In this document: positions 9,318 to 18,588 of the stretch, piece after piece | How the letters are laid out: each line of letters starts with the position of its first letter | Numbering within the stretch: the stretch's first letter is position 1 | From: Paraburkholderia sp. BL10I2N1 | GTDB lineage: Bacteria; Pseudomonadota; Gammaproteobacteria; Burkholderiales; Burkholderiaceae | Assembly: GCF_004361815.1 (NCBI RefSeq) | Contig: NZ_SNWA01000001.1 | Coordinates: 1,550,001 to 1,614,000 of the forward strand | Length of the DNA stretch: 64,000 nucleotides | Direction: 5' to 3' | Notes under the pieces: model-generated | Database searches by the model: none | Told to the model about the DNA's origin: nothing | What the model saw: only the letters and a program-made list of their open reading frames with translations | Program-made: the position numbers and the translations under genes

Positions 9318-10616
9318 TCACTCCGCCGCGGCGCGTTCCCGGACACGCAGCCGCCAGGCCGCCACGATTCCGCACAGGAGGAGCAGTGCGACCAGCGAGG
9401 CGACGCCGTCCCAGCCGTGCGCTGCCCAGACACGCCCGCCATACGACCCGACGATGCTCGACCCGAGGTAGTACGCAAGCAGATATAGCGCCGCGGCCTG
9501 GCCCTTGGCCGCCGTGGCCATCCGGCCGACCCAGCCGCTTGCCACCGCATGCCCCGCAAAAAAGCCGAAGGTCACGCACGCAATACCACCGGCGATGGCC
9601 GCGATCGGATGCAGCATCGTCAGCGCGAGTCCAGTCAGCATGAGAACGAGGCTCGCGATCAGCACGCGTCCGCGACCGAACATATCGGCCATGCGTCCCG
9701 ACAGCGGTGATGCGACCACGCCCATCAGGTACACGACGAAAATCGCGCCGATCGCCGTCTGGCTGAGCTGGTAGGGTGGCGCGAGGAGCCGGTAGCCAAT
9801 GTAGTTGTACAGCGTGACAAAGCTGCCCATCAGCACGAACGCCATCAGGAACAGGACGGGCAGGCCGGGAGTAGCCAGATGCTTCGCCAGCGCGGAGCTA
9901 TGATGCGCGAACCCAAGCCCGCGGCGCGGCACGAAATGGCGCGACGGCGGCAGCAGCGCGCGAAACGCGAGCATCGAAAGAATGCCGAGCACGCCGATCG
10001 TCGCAATCGACACGCGCCAGCCGAACAGATCAGCGACGATGCCGGTGATCACGCGTCCGGCCATCCCGCCGATCGCCGTGCCGCCGACGTACAGACCCAT
10101 CGCGAGCCCCAGCCCATCGGGATGGACCTCTTCCGCGAGATAGGCCATCGCGACGGCCGGGACACCGCCGAGCGCGAGCCCTTCGAGCGCGCGCAATACC
10201 AGCAGTTGATGCCAGTGCGGTGCGAACGCGACGGCCAGCGTCAGCACCGACGATGCGGTGAGCGAGGCCGTCATCAGCCGATGGCGGCTCCAGCCTTCCG
10301 ACACGAAACCGGCCACGAAGATCGCGAGAGCAAGCGCGGCCGTGGTTAGCGAGAGCGAGAAGCTGCTTTGCGCGGGGCTGACGCCGAACGTCGCCGAGAA
10401 TGCGGGCAGGAGCGGCTGTACGCAGTAAAGCAGTGAGAACGTTGCGTAGCCGGCGAACAGCAGCGCGAGGCTGGCGCGCCAGAAAGCGCGAGTGTCGCGT
10501 TCGAGGTAGGGAATACTGGCGCCAGGCGCCGCGCGGGACGTAGATGAGACGGACGAAGTGTCGGGCGAAGGAACATCCGGAGAATCCTTCCGGCCGGGTT
10601 CCGGCGATGCGCTCAC
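9318..10616 (-). CDS. MFS transporter, YnfM-like
   Basis: A 432-residue 12-helix major facilitator. A 40-residue polar N-terminal tail rich in Ser and Pro precedes TM1 (FWRASLALLFAGYATFSLLYCVQPLLP). The segment LRALEGLALGGVPAVAMAYLAEEV and a cytoplasmic loop GWRVSIATIG match the YnfM/YbcL group of drug or sugar efflux permeases. It is read leftward just downstream of the RND operon, with a 106-bp gap and no visible terminator, so read-through from the efflux operon is possible. Substrate unknown. Confidence 0.88.
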   Translation of the reverse strand: MSASPEPGRKDSPDVPSPDTSSVSSTSRAAPGASIPYLERDTRAFWRASLALLFAGYATFSLLYCVQPLLPAFSATFGVSPAQSSFSLSLTTAALALAIFVAGFVSEGWSRHRLMTASLTASSVLTLAVAFAPHWHQLLVLRALEGLALGGVPAVAMAYLAEEVHPDGLGLAMGLYVGGTAIGGMAGRVITGIVADLFGWRVSIATIGVLGILSMLAFRALLPPSRHFVPRRGLGFAHHSSALAKHLATPGLPVLFLMAFVLMGSFVTLYNYIGYRLLAPPYQLSQTAIGAIFVVYLMGVVASPLSGRMADMFGRGRVLIASLVLMLTGLALTMLHPIAAIAGGIACVTFGFFAGHAVASGWVGRMATAAKGQAAALYLLAYYLGSSIVGSYGGRVWAAHGWDGVASLVALLLLCGIVAAWRLRVRERAAAE

Positions 10617-10722
10617 GAAAAGGGCTCCCGATCAGTAAAAACCCTTACGATACGCCGTTTGGGGCCAAAGCGTCGCTCAACCGGGCACAGATCGAGTCCC
10701 TCGACGCTCCAGCAGTGCCTCG

Positions 10723-12228
10723 CTAGCCGTGCGTGGCCGGCGTGCTGGCGGGCGCATCGGGGTGCACGAGCTGCTCGTCGGTGGGCAGTTGCGACGCGTC
10801 CCAGCCGCCTCCCAGTGCCTTGATCAGCGCGACGCTCGCGGCCATCCGCCGGCGCGCGAGCGTGACCGCCTGACGTTCGTTGGAGAGCGCGGTCGTCTGT
10901 GCGACGACCACGTCGAGGTACGTGATGGCGCCGTTCCTGTAGCGGTTGGATATGACGGCGAGCGCGCGCTCGGCCGCTTTCACCGCTTCGTCCTGCGCGT
11001 GTGCTTCCTGTTCCAGCACGCGCAGCGCGGCGAGATTGTCCTCGACGTCGCCGAATGCCGTCAGCACGGTCTGACGATAGTTCGCGACGCTTTCGTCGTA
11101 ATGCGCCTTCGCTTCGTCCTTGACCGCCGCACGTCCGCCGAAGTCGAGGAGCGTGGCCGCGATCGACGGCCCCAGCGACCAGAACCGCGCCGGTGCGAGC
11201 AGCCACTGGCTGTAGTCGGTGGCTTCGAGGCCGCCTGTCACCGAAAGAATCAGGCTCGGAAAGAACGCCGCTGTTGCGACGCCTATCTGCGCGTTCGTCT
11301 GGGCCATCGTGCGTTCGGCGGAAGCAATGTCCGGACGGCGTTCGAGCAGCGCCGAGGGTACGCCCGCGGGTGCGACGACCGGCACCGCCACGAGCGGCGC
11401 GACCGGCAGAGCGAATGTGGACGGACTCTGACCGGTGAGGATCGCGATGGCATGCTCCAGCTGCGCACGCTGCGCGTCCAGATCGATCGCCTGAGCTTCG
11501 GTTGTGCGTAGCTGGGTCTCCGCCTGGGCGACGTCGGCATCGGTGGCGATGCCGCCTGCGCGCCGATGCTGCGTCAGATCGAGCGCATCGCGGTAGGCCG
11601 CGATCGTGTTGTCGAGCAGTTGATGTTCCTGATCGATGCCGCGCAGTTCGAAGTAGTCGGTTGCGAGTTCCGCCTCCATCGATAGCAACACGGCCTGCGC
11701 ATCGGCGGCACTGGCCTGCGTGCCGGCTTTCGCACCTTCGACGCTGCGCGATACCCGTCCCCACAGATCAGGTTCCCATGACGCGTCGATCTGCACGAGG
11801 TAGTCGTCGAGTGTGAAGCCCGCAGTCGACTTGAAGCGGATATTCTGGGACGTGCGCGTCCGCGAGTAATTGGCGCCTGCGGAAACGACCGGGAAGAAGC
11901 TCGAGCGGAACTGCGCGACGCTGGCGCGAGCGGCACGAAATCGTGCCTGCGCGGCCTGTACGTTCTGGTTCTCGCTGGCGACGCGCGCTTCGAGCGCGTT
12001 CAGTTCGCTGTCGCCGTAGATCTCCCACCACGCTCCGCGTGAGCCGACGTCGGCCGGTTGCGCGGGCTTCCAGCCGGTGCCGTCGAGTTCCTTGAACGTC
12101 GCAGCGATGGTGTCCTTCGGACGCACGTAGTCCGGACCGACGGTGCAGCCCGCGAGCAGGCATGCAACCGCCATCGCTGATAACGAAAAGCGTGGCAGAG
12201 CCCGTGGACGGTGAAATCGCGTACTCAC
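10723..12228 (-). CDS. RND efflux outer-membrane lipoprotein, NodT family
   Basis: A 501-residue TolC-fold channel protein. The N-terminus is a lipoprotein signal with lipobox LLAGC (about residues 24-28), followed by TVGPDYVRP, the standard NodT/OprM opening. Two OEP repeats follow, containing long helices with RRAGGIATDADVAQAETQLR and YRNGAITYLDVVVAQTTALS. It forms the outer-membrane exit duct of a tripartite pump. Its start overlaps the adaptor gene stop by four bases (ATGA), so the three genes are translationally coupled as pump, adaptor, channel. Confidence 0.95.
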   Translation of the reverse strand: MSTRFHRPRALPRFSLSAMAVACLLAGCTVGPDYVRPKDTIAATFKELDGTGWKPAQPADVGSRGAWWEIYGDSELNALEARVASENQNVQAAQARFRAARASVAQFRSSFFPVVSAGANYSRTRTSQNIRFKSTAGFTLDDYLVQIDASWEPDLWGRVSRSVEGAKAGTQASAADAQAVLLSMEAELATDYFELRGIDQEHQLLDNTIAAYRDALDLTQHRRAGGIATDADVAQAETQLRTTEAQAIDLDAQRAQLEHAIAILTGQSPSTFALPVAPLVAVPVVAPAGVPSALLERRPDIASAERTMAQTNAQIGVATAAFFPSLILSVTGGLEATDYSQWLLAPARFWSLGPSIAATLLDFGGRAAVKDEAKAHYDESVANYRQTVLTAFGDVEDNLAALRVLEQEAHAQDEAVKAAERALAVISNRYRNGAITYLDVVVAQTTALSNERQAVTLARRRMAASVALIKALGGGWDASQLPTDEQLVHPDAPASTPATHG

Positions 12229-13556
12229 TGCGCAGCCTTCCCTGACGATGTGTCGCCGGTTGCCGATTCCTGCGCAGCGGATGCACCTGGCGCGTTCGCC
12301 ATGGCTGAGGCGCTCGCGTCACTCGCGCCGCTCGTGACGTTCGCAGCCCCCGCTTTCGACGCAACGATACGCACCGGCGCACCATCGACGATCGAATCCT
12401 GGGGATTCAGGATGACCTGTTCGTCGCCATGCAGACCGGACGTGACGGCGACCCGCGTGCCGAAATCGGTCCCGAGCGAAACGGGCACGAGTTTCACACG
12501 ATTCTCCGCGTTGACGGTCGCGACCTTCACGCCATCCGGACGGAACAGGAACGTGTTGCCCGGCAGCGTGAACGGCGCGGAACCCGCACCGAGCGCGAAA
12601 TGCACCTGCGCATAAGCGCCTGGCAACAGATCGCCGTTGCGATTGTCGACGTCGACCTCGACGAGCATTGTCCGCTGCTGCGGATCGACCGAGCCCGCGG
12701 TGCGCGCCACCTTGCCTGGGTAATGCCTTGCAGGCGTTTCCGGCAGGGTCAGAAAAGCGCCCTGCTGTGCCTGAACCTGCTGGGCGTAGGCCTGCGGCAC
12801 ACTGACGTAGACCCGCAGCCGGTCCGCCTGCGCCACATGGAACAGTTCTTTCGCCGGCCCGCCCGCGCTGCCCGCATCGATCAACGCACCGACGTCGACA
12901 TTACGCGCCGTCACGATGCCGTCGAACGGCGCAAAGACTTTCTGGAACGACTGGGTCTTTTCAAGGCGCGCGACGTTGAAGCGCGCAGCATCGAGCGTCG
13001 CCTTCTTCGCGAGCATGTCGCCGACTTTTTCGTCGGTCTCCTGTTTGGACACCGAATTGCTTTTCAGCATGTCGGTCCAGCGGTCTGCGGTCGTTTTCGA
13101 CAGTGCGTAGTTCGCCTGCGCATTCTCGAGGTCGGCGCGCGCGGCGCGCAACTGGTCGTCGACTTCGGGCGTATCGATTTCAGCAAGCAACTGGCCCGCT
13201 TTCACATGCGCGCCGATATCGGCGTACCACTTCTTCAGATAGCCGTTGGTACGCGCGTAGATCGGCGTGTCGAGAAAGGCCTGGACATTGCCGGGCAAAA
13301 CCAGATCGAGCGCAGCGTTCGACTTCTGCGGACGCACGATTTCGACGCTCGTCTGGCCTGCATGCTCGGCATCGCGTTCGAGCGCGGCCTGCGCGCTGTG
13401 GCGCGACCAGATGCCCTGCACCGCCAGCCCCAGCACGACGATGACCGCCACCACGATTCCCCAGCGCGCGCGTTGCTGCGTTGTCGCGACCGGCGCCGAA
13501 TCGTCAGGACGCTCAGGATGTTTCACTTCCTGCTTTCCTTCCCGCTTCCCTTCCAT
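12225..13556 (-). CDS. RND efflux periplasmic adaptor (membrane fusion protein)
   Basis: A 443-residue HlyD/AcrA-type adaptor. A short basic tail and one N-terminal transmembrane helix (about 32-50) anchor it. The biotinyl-lipoyl-like segment (TPIYARTNGYLKKWYADIGAHVKAGQLLAEIDTPEVD) follows, then a coiled-coil hairpin (about 115-195), then beta-barrel domains. The C-terminus is a low-complexity Ala/Ser/Gly tail. It bridges the inner-membrane pump to the NodT channel. Its ATG overlaps the pump stop by one base (TGATG), showing tight operon coupling. Confidence 0.94.
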   Translation of the reverse strand: MEGKREGKQEVKHPERPDDSAPVATTQQRARWGIVVAVIVVLGLAVQGIWSRHSAQAALERDAEHAGQTSVEIVRPQKSNAALDLVLPGNVQAFLDTPIYARTNGYLKKWYADIGAHVKAGQLLAEIDTPEVDDQLRAARADLENAQANYALSKTTADRWTDMLKSNSVSKQETDEKVGDMLAKKATLDAARFNVARLEKTQSFQKVFAPFDGIVTARNVDVGALIDAGSAGGPAKELFHVAQADRLRVYVSVPQAYAQQVQAQQGAFLTLPETPARHYPGKVARTAGSVDPQQRTMLVEVDVDNRNGDLLPGAYAQVHFALGAGSAPFTLPGNTFLFRPDGVKVATVNAENRVKLVPVSLGTDFGTRVAVTSGLHGDEQVILNPQDSIVDGAPVRIVASKAGAANVTSGASDASASAMANAPGASAAQESATGDTSSGKAAQ

Positions 13557-16500
13557 CAGTGCCCCACATCAGGATGTTTTTGTACCACGTGTTCAGCAGC
13601 GTGCAGGCGGCGCGCCGCGAGCCTGCGATAGATCAGCAAAAACACCACCGGCACGAAAATCAGCGTCGCGAGCGTGCCGATCGCCAGACCGCCGATCACG
13701 GCGCGGCCGAGCGGCGCGTTCTGTTCGCCGCCTTCACCGAGACCGATCGCCATCGGCACCATGCCGATCACCATCGCGAGTGCCGTCATCAGCACCGGAC
13801 GGAAACGCGTGAAGCCCGCCTCGATGGCCGCGCGCGCCGCATCGCCGTGTTCGAGCAACCGCTCGCGTGCGAAGCTGATCACCAGAATCGAGTTGGCCGT
13901 CGCGATGCCGATAGACATGATCGCGCCGGTGAGCGCTGGAATCGACAGTGTGGTGTGGGTGAGAAACAGCATCCAGACGATTCCCGCCAGCGCGCCAGGC
14001 AGCGCGGTGATGATGATGAACGGATCGAGCCATGACTGGAAATTCACCACAATCAGCAGATACACCAGCACGATCGCGAAGACGAGGCCCGTGAAGAGGC
14101 CGGAGAGCGAGTCGTTCATCGTCTGCACCTGGCCGCGCACCTGGATCGTAGAGCCTCTCGGCAGGTCCGCCTTTGTTTCGCCGACGATCCTGTTGATGTC
14201 GTCGGAGATGGCGCCGAGATCGCGACCGTCGGCGGTGCCGAAGATATCGATCGTGGTTTGCGCGTTGTAGTGGTTGATGACCGCGTTGCCGGATTCGCGG
14301 CGCATCGTCGCGAGCGAGCCGAGGATGTTGGTCTTGCCGTTCGCGTTCAGCGGAATATTGGCGAGCGCCTGCAGCGAGTCGATCGTGTATTGAGGCGCTT
14401 CGGTAATCACGCTGTAGCTGACGCCGTTCTTTGGATTCAGCCAGAACGTCGGTGTGGTCTGCTGGCTGCCAGACAGCGTGATCAGCAGGTCGCTCGCGAC
14501 GTCCTTCTGCGTGAAGCCTGCCTGCTGCGCGCGCGTGCGGTCGACGTCGATGAAGATGCGAGGCAGGTCGGACGGCTGCTGGATACGTGCATCGGCGAGA
14601 CCTGGCACGCCACGCAGACGGCTCAGGAGGCGCGCGGCGAGCGCGCGGTTGCCTTCGACGTCGCGCCCGACGATCTGGATATCGATCGGTGAAGGCATAC
14701 CGAAGTTGAGCGTCTGGCTGACGATATCGGCCGGCAGGAAGGCGAACTGCACGCCCGGGAACTCGTCCGAAAGCGTGCGGCGCAGCTTGCGGACGTAGTC
14801 GGCGGTCGGGTGATGATCTTCGTTCAGCGTGATCAGCACGTCGGCGTCCGATGAGCCGATCACGCCCGTGTTGCTGTACGACAGGTTGATCCCTGATACC
14901 GGCAGGCCAATGTTGTCGATGATCGAATGCAGCTCACCGGGTGGAATCAGCTGACGGATACGCAAATCGACGCGATCGGTGACGACCGCCGTTTCCTCCA
15001 CCCGCATGCCGGTTTTTGCGCGCAGATGCAGGGCGATCACGCCTGCGTCTACCTGCGGGAAGAAGTCGCGACCAAGGAACGGCATCAGTAGCATGGACGC
15101 CCCGCAACACACCAGAAACGCGATGACGAACACGCCAGGCTTTGCGACCCGGGCTTCCAGAAACAGACGATAGCGCTCGCGCAGCCGCCCGAATGCGCGT
15201 TCGAACGCGAGATGCACGTGCATGAACGGATTGCGGGTGGCCGCGCTCGCGTGCATGTCCTCCGGACGGTGGTGATTGCGCAGCAGGTACTTCGCGAGCG
15301 TCGGCACCAGCGTGCGCGAAAAGAAGTACGAAGCCAGCATCGCAAACACGACGGCTTCGGCAAGCGGAATGAACAGGTAGTGTGCCACGCCCGTCAGCAG
15401 GAACATCGGCACGAACACGATACAGATCGACAGCGTCGAGACAAGGGTCGGAATCGCGATCTGATGCGCGCCGTCGAGAATCGCCTGCTCCAGGTTCTTG
15501 CCCTGCTCGAGCTGGTGGCTGATGTTTTCGATCGCAACAGTCGCGTCGTCCACCAGGATCCCGACCGCGAGCGCGAGGCCGCCGAGCGTCATGATGTTGA
15601 TCGTTTCGCCGAGCGCAGAGAGCGCAATGATCGACGTGATCATCGACAGCGGAATCGATACCGCAATGATCAGCGTGGCGCGCCAGTTGCCGAGGAACAG
15701 CAGGATCATGAGCCCGGTCAGCCCTGCCGCGATCAGCGCCTCGCGCAGTACGCCCTGCACCGAGGCGCGCACGAACAGCGACTGGTCCGCCACCGGATCG
15801 ATGTTCAGCGATTCGGGCACGAGATTGCGCAGCGTCGGCATCATGGTCTTGATGCGGTCGACGATCTCCAGCGTCGACGTATTGCCGCTTTTGTTGATCG
15901 TCAGCAGCGACGCGCGCTGGCCGTTGACGCGGACGATGTTGGTCTGGGGCTGGTAGCCGTCGCGTACGTGCGCGACGTCGCGAACATACACGGTGCCGTT
16001 GGCAGTGGACTTGATCGGGATGTTGTTCAGGCCGGCGAGCGAATCGGGGCTCGCGTTCATCTGAATCGAATATTCCGTGGAGCCAATCTTTGCCGTGCCC
16101 GACGGCAGGATCAGGTTCTGCGCGGTGATCGCGTTGACCACGTCCATCGGCGAGAGGTTGCGCTCCTGCAGCTTGCGCGAGTCGATGTCGACCATGATCT
16201 GGCGCTGCTTGCCACCGTACGGAAGCGGCGCCGACGCGCCCGGCACCGTGGCGAGCTGCGTCTTCAGGAAGTTGTTGCCGAAGTCGAACAGCTCCTGCTC
16301 GGTCAGCGACGGCGACGACAGCGACAATCTCAGGATCGGCACCGTCGATGCGTTGTAGCGCAGGATGAACGGCGGCGTGATGCCGGGGGGCAGTGAGCGC
16401 AACTGCGTTTGCGACAGCGCGGTGACTTCAGCGAGCGCTTCGTCGATATTCGCGTGCGGCTGAAAGAAGATCTTGACGACCGCGATACCATTCAGCGATG

Positions 16501-16750
16501 TTGATTCGACATGCTCGATATCGTTCACCGCCACCGACAGCCCGCGCTCGTAGTTCAGCACGATGCGCTTTTCCATCTCGTCGGCGGGGAGGCCGGTGTA
16601 CGTCCAGATGACAGACAGAACCGGAATGTCGATATTCGGGAAGATGTCGGTAGGCGTGCGCAGGATCGTCAGCGGACCGACGATCATCAACAGCAGGGCA
16701 AGCACGACGAACGTGTACGGGCGCCGGAGCGCAAGTCGAACGATCCACAT
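13556..16750 (-). CDS. RND efflux pump, inner-membrane transporter (HAE-type)
   Basis: A 1064-residue proton-driven drug or solute exporter with 12 predicted membrane helices and two large periplasmic loops. The TM4 proton-relay aspartates are present in ALAVGILVDDATVAIENI, followed by the expected HQLEQGKNLEQAILDGA. The start at 16750 (MWIVRLALRRPYTFVVLALL) is preferred over an in-frame ATG at 16828 because RND pumps begin with this basic-then-hydrophobic stretch and the extra 26 residues are low complexity. It is the first gene of the pump-adaptor-channel operon, divergent from the gene at 17160. No dedicated local regulator gene is adjacent. Substrates are unknown. Confidence 0.95.
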   Translation of the reverse strand: MWIVRLALRRPYTFVVLALLLMIVGPLTILRTPTDIFPNIDIPVLSVIWTYTGLPADEMEKRIVLNYERGLSVAVNDIEHVESTSLNGIAVVKIFFQPHANIDEALAEVTALSQTQLRSLPPGITPPFILRYNASTVPILRLSLSSPSLTEQELFDFGNNFLKTQLATVPGASAPLPYGGKQRQIMVDIDSRKLQERNLSPMDVVNAITAQNLILPSGTAKIGSTEYSIQMNASPDSLAGLNNIPIKSTANGTVYVRDVAHVRDGYQPQTNIVRVNGQRASLLTINKSGNTSTLEIVDRIKTMMPTLRNLVPESLNIDPVADQSLFVRASVQGVLREALIAAGLTGLMILLFLGNWRATLIIAVSIPLSMITSIIALSALGETINIMTLGGLALAVGILVDDATVAIENISHQLEQGKNLEQAILDGAHQIAIPTLVSTLSICIVFVPMFLLTGVAHYLFIPLAEAVVFAMLASYFFSRTLVPTLAKYLLRNHHRPEDMHASAATRNPFMHVHLAFERAFGRLRERYRLFLEARVAKPGVFVIAFLVCCGASMLLMPFLGRDFFPQVDAGVIALHLRAKTGMRVEETAVVTDRVDLRIRQLIPPGELHSIIDNIGLPVSGINLSYSNTGVIGSSDADVLITLNEDHHPTADYVRKLRRTLSDEFPGVQFAFLPADIVSQTLNFGMPSPIDIQIVGRDVEGNRALAARLLSRLRGVPGLADARIQQPSDLPRIFIDVDRTRAQQAGFTQKDVASDLLITLSGSQQTTPTFWLNPKNGVSYSVITEAPQYTIDSLQALANIPLNANGKTNILGSLATMRRESGNAVINHYNAQTTIDIFGTADGRDLGAISDDINRIVGETKADLPRGSTIQVRGQVQTMNDSLSGLFTGLVFAIVLVYLLIVVNFQSWLDPFIIITALPGALAGIVWMLFLTHTTLSIPALTGAIMSIGIATANSILVISFARERLLEHGDAARAAIEAGFTRFRPVLMTALAMVIGMVPMAIGLGEGGEQNAPLGRAVIGGLAIGTLATLIFVPVVFLLIYRRLAARRLHAAEHVVQKHPDVGH

Positions 16751-16888
16751 GGAGCGGCGCTGCTTTTGGTCGGGTCGGTGGGGGCCGGGCTGGCTCTGCC
16801 GCCTGCGCGACGGACTTCGCGCGGACATTGGCTCGGCCCGGCATGCGCGACAGGAATATAGCGCGTATCGTAGTCCCGATGCGCAATT

Positions 16889-16917
16889 TTGGGATCGTCG
16901 GCCGCAAGGTTTATGAT
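16889..16917 (+). promoter_or_regulatory. Sigma-70-like promoter of the candidate sRNA
   Basis: TTGGGA (16889-16894, 4 of 6) and TATGAT (16912-16917, 5 of 6) are separated by the optimal 17 bp. The predicted start is near 16924. Sequence match only. Confidence 0.5.
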
Positions 16918-16923
16918 GGGGCT

Positions 16924-16995
16924 GTTACGAGGTGTTACAAGTTGACGTTTCGTAAGTGGATTGACCGAAGCGAAGGGCGTTTTGCCCTTTTTTTT
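16924..16995 (+). ncRNA. Candidate small RNA or terminated leader
   Basis: About 72 nt lies between a good promoter match and an intrinsic terminator, with no ORF of note. The 5' half folds as TTACGA (16925-16930) / TCGTAA (16950-16955). The 3' half ends in AAGGGC (16973-16978), GTTTT loop region, GCCCTT (16984-16989) and an eight-T run to 16995. The layout (5' stem-loop, single-stranded middle, U-rich terminator) is that of Hfq-type sRNAs. It could instead be a terminated leader of the gene at 17160, which lies 165 bp further on. Confidence 0.42.
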
Positions 16996-17159
16996 CGCTT
17001 CCCCGCGCTGTCCAAAACGGGAACAATGGCCACATCCTCTACGCGTATCACGCGATTCAGGTTTAGGTGCGCGCGCAACGTTTGCGGCGAGGCGGCGCGT
17101 TTTATCGCCACATGACCGGCGCCCTATCCAAGCCGGCAAAGAGAGAACGGGGAAATATC

Positions 17160-17372
17160 ATGCAAATCGGTTCTATTGTCCGATCCGTGCACATCGCCGT
17201 GCCACAAGGCGCGCGCGGCATCGTCATGCGCATCCTCGGCGACATGGCAATGGTGGCGTGGTACGCCGGCGAACCCGGTGCGTCGCTCCAGTTGAATACT
17301 GAACCCTTCTTTCTTGAAGATCTGATCGATACGGGCGAGCAGGTACGCCCGGCGAGCGCGCAGATGCACTGA
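17160..17372 (+). CDS. Small conserved-looking hypothetical protein
   Basis: A 70-residue protein, MQIGSIVRSVHIAVPQGARG..., resembling a short beta-rich (SH3-like) fold with no signal peptide or membrane helix. The ATG at 17160 follows ACGGGGAAA, an acceptable ribosome binding site. Codon use resembles neighbours. I do not recognise the family. It lies upstream of the SrkA-type kinase on the same strand with about 90 bp between, and downstream of the candidate sRNA. Confidence 0.62.
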   Translation: MQIGSIVRSVHIAVPQGARGIVMRILGDMAMVAWYAGEPGASLQLNTEPFFLEDLIDTGEQVRPASAQMH

Positions 17373-17464
17373 ACGCGGGTTGTGCCCGCACCGCTGCCCA
17401 CCTTCGGACCGGGCGGGGTGCGGCCGCTCTCGTCATTGTGGACGGGGCGGCGCACAATGCGGGC

Positions 17465-18493
17465 ATGAACGACGACACTCCTGATCAAGAGGGCGCTGCT
17501 TCAAGCACCGCGCCTTTCGCCCGGCTCACACCGGAATGCGTGCTCGACGCCATCGACGGCGTACTGAGCACCGCTGGCCAGCGCACCGACGGCCGCATGC
17601 TGGCCCTCAACAGCTACGAAAATCGCGTCTTTCAGGTGGGCGTCGAAGACGGCCCGCCGGTTGTCGCGAAGTTCTACCGGCCCGAGCGCTGGACCGACGA
17701 GGCAATACTCGAAGAGCACGCGTTCGTGGCGGACCTCGCCGCGCGCGAGATTCCTGCCGTGCCGGCTCGCGCATTCGAAGGCAGGACGCTGCATACGTTC
17801 GATGGCTTTCGCTTCGCGATTTTCGAGCGACGCGGCGGGCGCGCACCCGATCTGGACCGGCGTGACACGCTCGAGTGGCTCGGGCGCTTTGTCGGACGTA
17901 TTCACGCGGTGGGCCAGACGCAAAACTACATCGCGCGACCCACGCTCGACATCCATACCTTCGGCTACGAACCGCGCGACTATCTGCTCTCGCAGCGCTT
18001 TGTTCCGGACGACGTTCGCACGGCATGGGAAACGGTGGTGAATCTGGCGCTGGAAGGTGTCGAGCGTGCGTTCGAGCGCGCCGGGGACGTGCGCGCGCTG
18101 CGCATGCACGGCGACTGTCATCCGAGCAACATACTGTGGACCGACGCGGGCCCGCATTTCGTCGACTTCGACGACAGCCGCATGGGACCGGCCGTACAGG
18201 ATCTCTGGCTGCTGCTGCCCGGAGAGCGTGTGGAGGCCTCGCGGGCGCTGACCGATCTGCTCGCGGGCTACGAAGACTTCTGCGAATTCGAGCCGCGCGA
18301 GCTGCATCTGATCGAGGCGCTGCGTACGTTGCGGCTCATTCACTACTCGGCATGGCTCGCGCGCCGTTGGGACGATCCGGCATTTCCGGCTGCGTTTCCG
18401 TGGTTCAACACGCAGCGCTACTGGGAAGACCGGATCCTCGAACTGCGCGAGCAACTCGGTGCGATGCAGGAAGGACCGCTCTGGCTGGTGTAG
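17465..18493 (+). CDS. srkA: Serine/threonine kinase, SrkA (YihE/RdoA) family
   Basis: A 342-residue stress-response kinase of the APH/YihE fold. It shows the ATP-site lysine (VVAKFYRPERW, Lys69), the catalytic loop HGDCHPSN (215-222) and the metal-binding VDFDD (233-237). NSYENRVFQVG near residue 49 is the family's glycine-poor nucleotide loop. E. coli SrkA counters Cpx/envelope stress and toxin-type killing; that role is inferred here. The start MNDDTPDQ at 17465 is chosen over an in-frame ATG nine codons upstream, which lies in GC-rich non-coding-looking sequence. It converges with the DUF3857 gene. Confidence 0.93.
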   Translation: MNDDTPDQEGAASSTAPFARLTPECVLDAIDGVLSTAGQRTDGRMLALNSYENRVFQVGVEDGPPVVAKFYRPERWTDEAILEEHAFVADLAAREIPAVPARAFEGRTLHTFDGFRFAIFERRGGRAPDLDRRDTLEWLGRFVGRIHAVGQTQNYIARPTLDIHTFGYEPRDYLLSQRFVPDDVRTAWETVVNLALEGVERAFERAGDVRALRMHGDCHPSNILWTDAGPHFVDFDDSRMGPAVQDLWLLLPGERVEASRALTDLLAGYEDFCEFEPRELHLIEALRTLRLIHYSAWLARRWDDPAFPAAFPWFNTQRYWEDRILELREQLGAMQEGPLWLV

Positions 18494-18588
18494 GCGATCT
18501 GCCGGTTCCGGAACATCCGGCGGCATTAGTGGCCGCGCTGGCTTTGCTGGCTTCGGCGACCGTCGCCGTCACGCTCACCGCATCCAGC

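Larger units (their letters stand above)
16751..17159. other. Divergent intergenic region with a candidate sRNA
   Basis: About 410 bp between the RND operon and the small gene at 17160. It contains a good + strand promoter-like pair and a terminator (listed next) but no convincing protein gene. Short ORFs here have no ribosome binding site or recognised similarity. Confidence 0.6.

Noticed and set aside
12429..13631. Long rightward ORF of 400 codons opposite the RND adaptor
   Set aside because: Antisense shadow of an unambiguous membrane fusion protein gene; composition typical of reverse-frame reading.
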